A stretch of DNA of 8,266 nucleotides, taken from positions 1 to 8,266 of the forward strand of contig JAMJFQ010000068.1 of assembly GCA_023544605.1 (NCBI GenBank), given 5' to 3'. Every line of letters begins with the position of its first letter. Positions within the stretch are counted from its first letter, which is position 1. Origin of the DNA: ANME-2 cluster archaeon. GTDB lineage: Archaea > Halobacteriota > Methanosarcinia > Methanosarcinales > Methanocomedenaceae. A program made the position numbers and the translations under genes. Below are positions 6,700 through 8,266 of this stretch, one piece after another. The notes below the pieces were generated by a model that worked only from the letters and a program-made list of their open reading frames with translations, did not search any database and had not been told where the DNA came from.

Positions 6700-6712
6700 G
6701 GAAAAAATATTG
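6700..6712 (+). promoter_or_regulatory. Possible promoter of the transposase
   Basis: GGAAAAAATATTG has an A-rich BRE-like part followed by an AT-rich TATA-like part about 37 nt before ATG 6745. No clear Shine-Dalgarno precedes that ATG. The region is AT-rich throughout, so the match could be accidental. Confidence 0.3.
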
Positions 6713-6744
6713 CAGATCAAATTCACAAAAGTCAGGCGAACAAT

Positions 6745-8170
6745 ATGAATAATGCAGAATTTCTTGAATTAAAATCAAAATCAATAGATGCATTACCAAT
6801 CATAAATCACTTCATCGATAGGTTAGATATTGACGAAATTTTAAAATATGCAATGCCGCATGCAGACTCAAGCAACCATATTATGCCACATACATCCATT
6901 GGCATGCTTTTGAGAAATATTATAATTGGTCAGGCCCTTGAAAAATTGTTTGACACTGATAGAGCCAGTCTTATGACTGAAATTGTTCTTAAAGCAGTTC
7001 GAGAGTTTAATCTTGAGATGGAACAATTTCATAATGATTCAACTTCAATAACCTTTCATGGGAATTATGAAGGTGCAATTGGAAGCAAAATACGAGGGCA
7101 AGAGACGCTTAAAATTACCCATGGTCATAATAAGGATCATAGGCCAGATTTAAAACAACTAGTTTTTGATTGTATATAATCTATAAGATTATGTACTCAA
7201 GTTAATCCGACCGAAGGGAGGATTTTCTTGTCTAACTGTTACATCTGATGGTGCAATTCCTATACACTATAAGAGCTATGACGGAAACAGAACAGATGAC
7301 ACAACACATATTGAAACTTGGGATACACTCAGGGAGTTAAAGGGAAGTTCTGACTTCATTTATGTAGCCGATAGTAAGTTGTGTGTATCTGAAACAATGA
7401 AATACATTGATGGAGAAGATGGCTTTTTTATTACGCTTATGCCACGTACAAGAAGTGAAGACAAATGGTTCAGAGAACATATTATTGATAACAAAGTGAC
7501 ATGGGATGAAATTTGTAGAGTTCAAGAGCCGAGAAAGAAGAACGAATCACCTGAAATATGGCGAATGGTGGAATCGCCTATACTTTCAAAAGAGGGATTC
7601 AGAATTGCATGGGTGTGGAGTTCTAAAAAGACTATGCATGATCAGAAAAGTCGGCAAAACACAATCAACAAGGCGATATCAGGTCTGAAGGGGTTGCAGA
7701 AACGACTTAAAAACAATCGATGCCGACTGAAAACAAAACAAGTGGTATTTAGTGAAGCTGAAAAAATTGTAAGAGAGGCAGGTGCAAATCGTTGGGTTGA
7801 TTTGGATGTAGTTGAGATGATCGAAAAAACTCATAAGCAAGAAAAAAGAGGGCGCCAAGGACCCAACACTCGATATATGGCTATTGATTGCATGCGTTTC
7901 AAAGTTAACTGGAAAATCAATCACACAAATGTGAAAGATGATGCTTATTCTGATGGCATGTTCCCATTGATTACAAATTGTGATGACATTTCACTCAAGG
8001 AGATTTTGGAGAAATACAAGTATCAGCCAAAACTTGAGAAGCGTCATGAGCAGTTTAAGTCAGTATATGGGATAGCACCCGTTCTTTTGAAAAATATCAC
8101 TCGTGTTGAAGCTTTGGTTTTCGTCTTTTTTGTTGCTCTTTTGAGATTGTCGGAAAAGTACCAAAATTGA
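6745..8170 (+). pseudogene. IS1634-family transposase, broken
   Basis: This is a DDE transposase of the IS1634 type with a DUF4277-like N-terminus (ALPIINHFIDRLDIDEIL). The first catalytic Asp is in FHNDSTS (Asp98, 7036-7038), followed by the signature HGHNKDHRPDLKQLVFD (126-142). The frame stops at TAA 7177-7179. The family sequence resumes at 7232 with LTVTSDGAIPIHYKSYDGN and continues through the second Asp (FIYVADSKL) and the Glu region KYQPKLEKRHEQFK to VEALVFVFFVALL. Removing bases 7174-7231 joins the two parts exactly (GAT TGT CTA ACT). Two more lesions are inferred. First, RNIIIGQALEKLFD (57-70) appears to skip the roughly 40-50 residues that family members carry here (the hallmark NDDR-G stretch is missing). 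Second, the C-terminal part after FVALL is replaced by an inverted-repeat sequence from 8149 and stops at TGA 8168-8170. Repaired, it would have only about 455 residues, against more than 500 normally. It is not functional as it stands. Confidence 0.9.
7174..7231 (+). repeat. 58-bp insertion in the transposase, flanked by TTGT
   Basis: The transposase reading is intact if these 58 bases are removed. TTGT occurs just before (7170-7173) and at the end (7228-7231), as in a 4-bp target-site duplication or a slippage junction. Inside are two inverted repeats, ATAATC/GATTAT (7176-7181, 7187-7192) and AATCC/GGATT (7204-7208, 7220-7224). It encodes nothing recognisable. Its length is not a multiple of three, so it both shifts the frame and adds a stop codon. 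Confidence 0.75.
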
Positions 8171-8266
8171 AACATTGAATAATATCCAACTCAGTAAATC
8201 GCTATGCATTGCCACATTGAAATTTCAGGTAGGGTTGAAATACCTCGAAATATCGACTTTTCCGAC
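8149..8266. repeat. Inverted-repeat bounded 118-bp segment, possible MITE
   Basis: GTCGGAAAAGT (8149-8159) and ACTTTTCCGAC (8256-8266) are exact 11-bp inverted copies, the second being the last bases of the window. The left copy lies where the transposase leaves its family pattern. The interior has no convincing coding sequence and includes an imperfect stem (TTTC-AGGTA, 8223-8231, with TACCT-c-GAAA, 8241-8250). This looks like a short non-autonomous element or the end of a larger one. The right flank, and so any target duplication, is not visible. Confidence 0.5.

Larger units (their letters stand above)
6464..8266. mobile_element. Decayed insertion-sequence island (IS1634 type with DUF2080)
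   Basis: The segment combines a DUF2080 transposon-associated gene, a damaged IS1634-type transposase and two small insertions. Base composition turns AT-rich from about 6349, unlike the more GC-rich genes before it. No clear outer terminal inverted repeat was found on the left, between 6349 and 6744, so the original left end is undefined. The 8256-8266 repeat has no partner near the left side and therefore probably does not belong to the IS1634 element itself. Confidence 0.7.

Noticed and set aside
6623..6799. An N-terminal extension of the DUF2080 gene to ATG 6799.
   Set aside because: The added 59 residues overlap the transposase start, contain the TATA box and palindrome, and are not part of the compact family, which is about 50 residues.
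7174..7231. The 58-bp segment as an archaeal intron with a bulge-helix-bulge splice site.
   Set aside because: All registers allowed by the TTGT repeat were tried; none gives the needed 4-bp central helix between the intron start and the second exon.
7187..8170. The downstream transposase part as an independent gene starting at ATG 7397 or nearby.
   Set aside because: The family match begins well upstream at 7232, no start codon with a ribosome site is present, and catalytic residues are split between the two parts.

Overview
The window looks like a piece of euryarchaeal chromosome, most like the Methanosarcinales and their ANME-2 relatives. The evidence is an archaeal-type LonB protease, archaeal TATA/BRE promoter signals, an NMD3-family fragment, a group I GroES/GroEL pair (known in Methanosarcina-like archaea, rare in other archaea), and an IS1634-type transposase beside a DUF2080 'transposon-encoded' small protein. 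The lineage is an inference from gene content; no database search was run.

Positions 1-3902 (+ strand) hold a tight proteolysis operon. It starts with the 3' part of lonB (5' end outside the window), followed after 14 nt by tldD, which overlaps tldE by 4 nt (ATGA). LonB is an ATP-dependent protease. TldD/TldE form a metallopeptidase with the zinc site in TldD only. Positions 3945-5855 (- strand) hold groES-groEL, convergent with tldE. The groEL mRNA ends in a clear stem-loop plus U-tract that overlaps its own stop codon. The first 5.9 kb is therefore a protein quality-control neighbourhood: folding on one strand, degradation on the other.

Positions 5856-5967 are a divergent promoter region with a BRE/TATA element for groES. 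On the other side is a 126-codon gene that matches only the C-terminal part of NMD3 and lacks the zinc-ribbon half. It is preceded by a strong Shine-Dalgarno sequence facing an ATG-TAA start-stop pair.

From about 6349 to the end the sequence becomes visibly AT-rich and is a decayed mobile-element island. A 52-residue DUF2080 gene (- strand) has a perfect 10-bp palindrome lying between its TATA box and its start codon. Divergent from it is an IS1634-family transposase pseudogene with at least three lesions: a probable in-frame internal deletion, a 58-bp insertion flanked by TTGT repeats that breaks the frame, and loss of the C-terminus where an 11-bp terminal-inverted-repeat sequence (GTCGGAAAAGT) begins. 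The matching inverted copy is the last 11 bases of the window, so this last unit could be a 118-bp MITE-like insertion, but its right flank is not visible.

No tRNA, rRNA or CRISPR array was seen. No gene-free stretch exceeds about 120 bp, apart from the non-coding tail inside the final repeat unit. The least explained parts are the DUF2080 palindrome and the two small insertions in the transposase.
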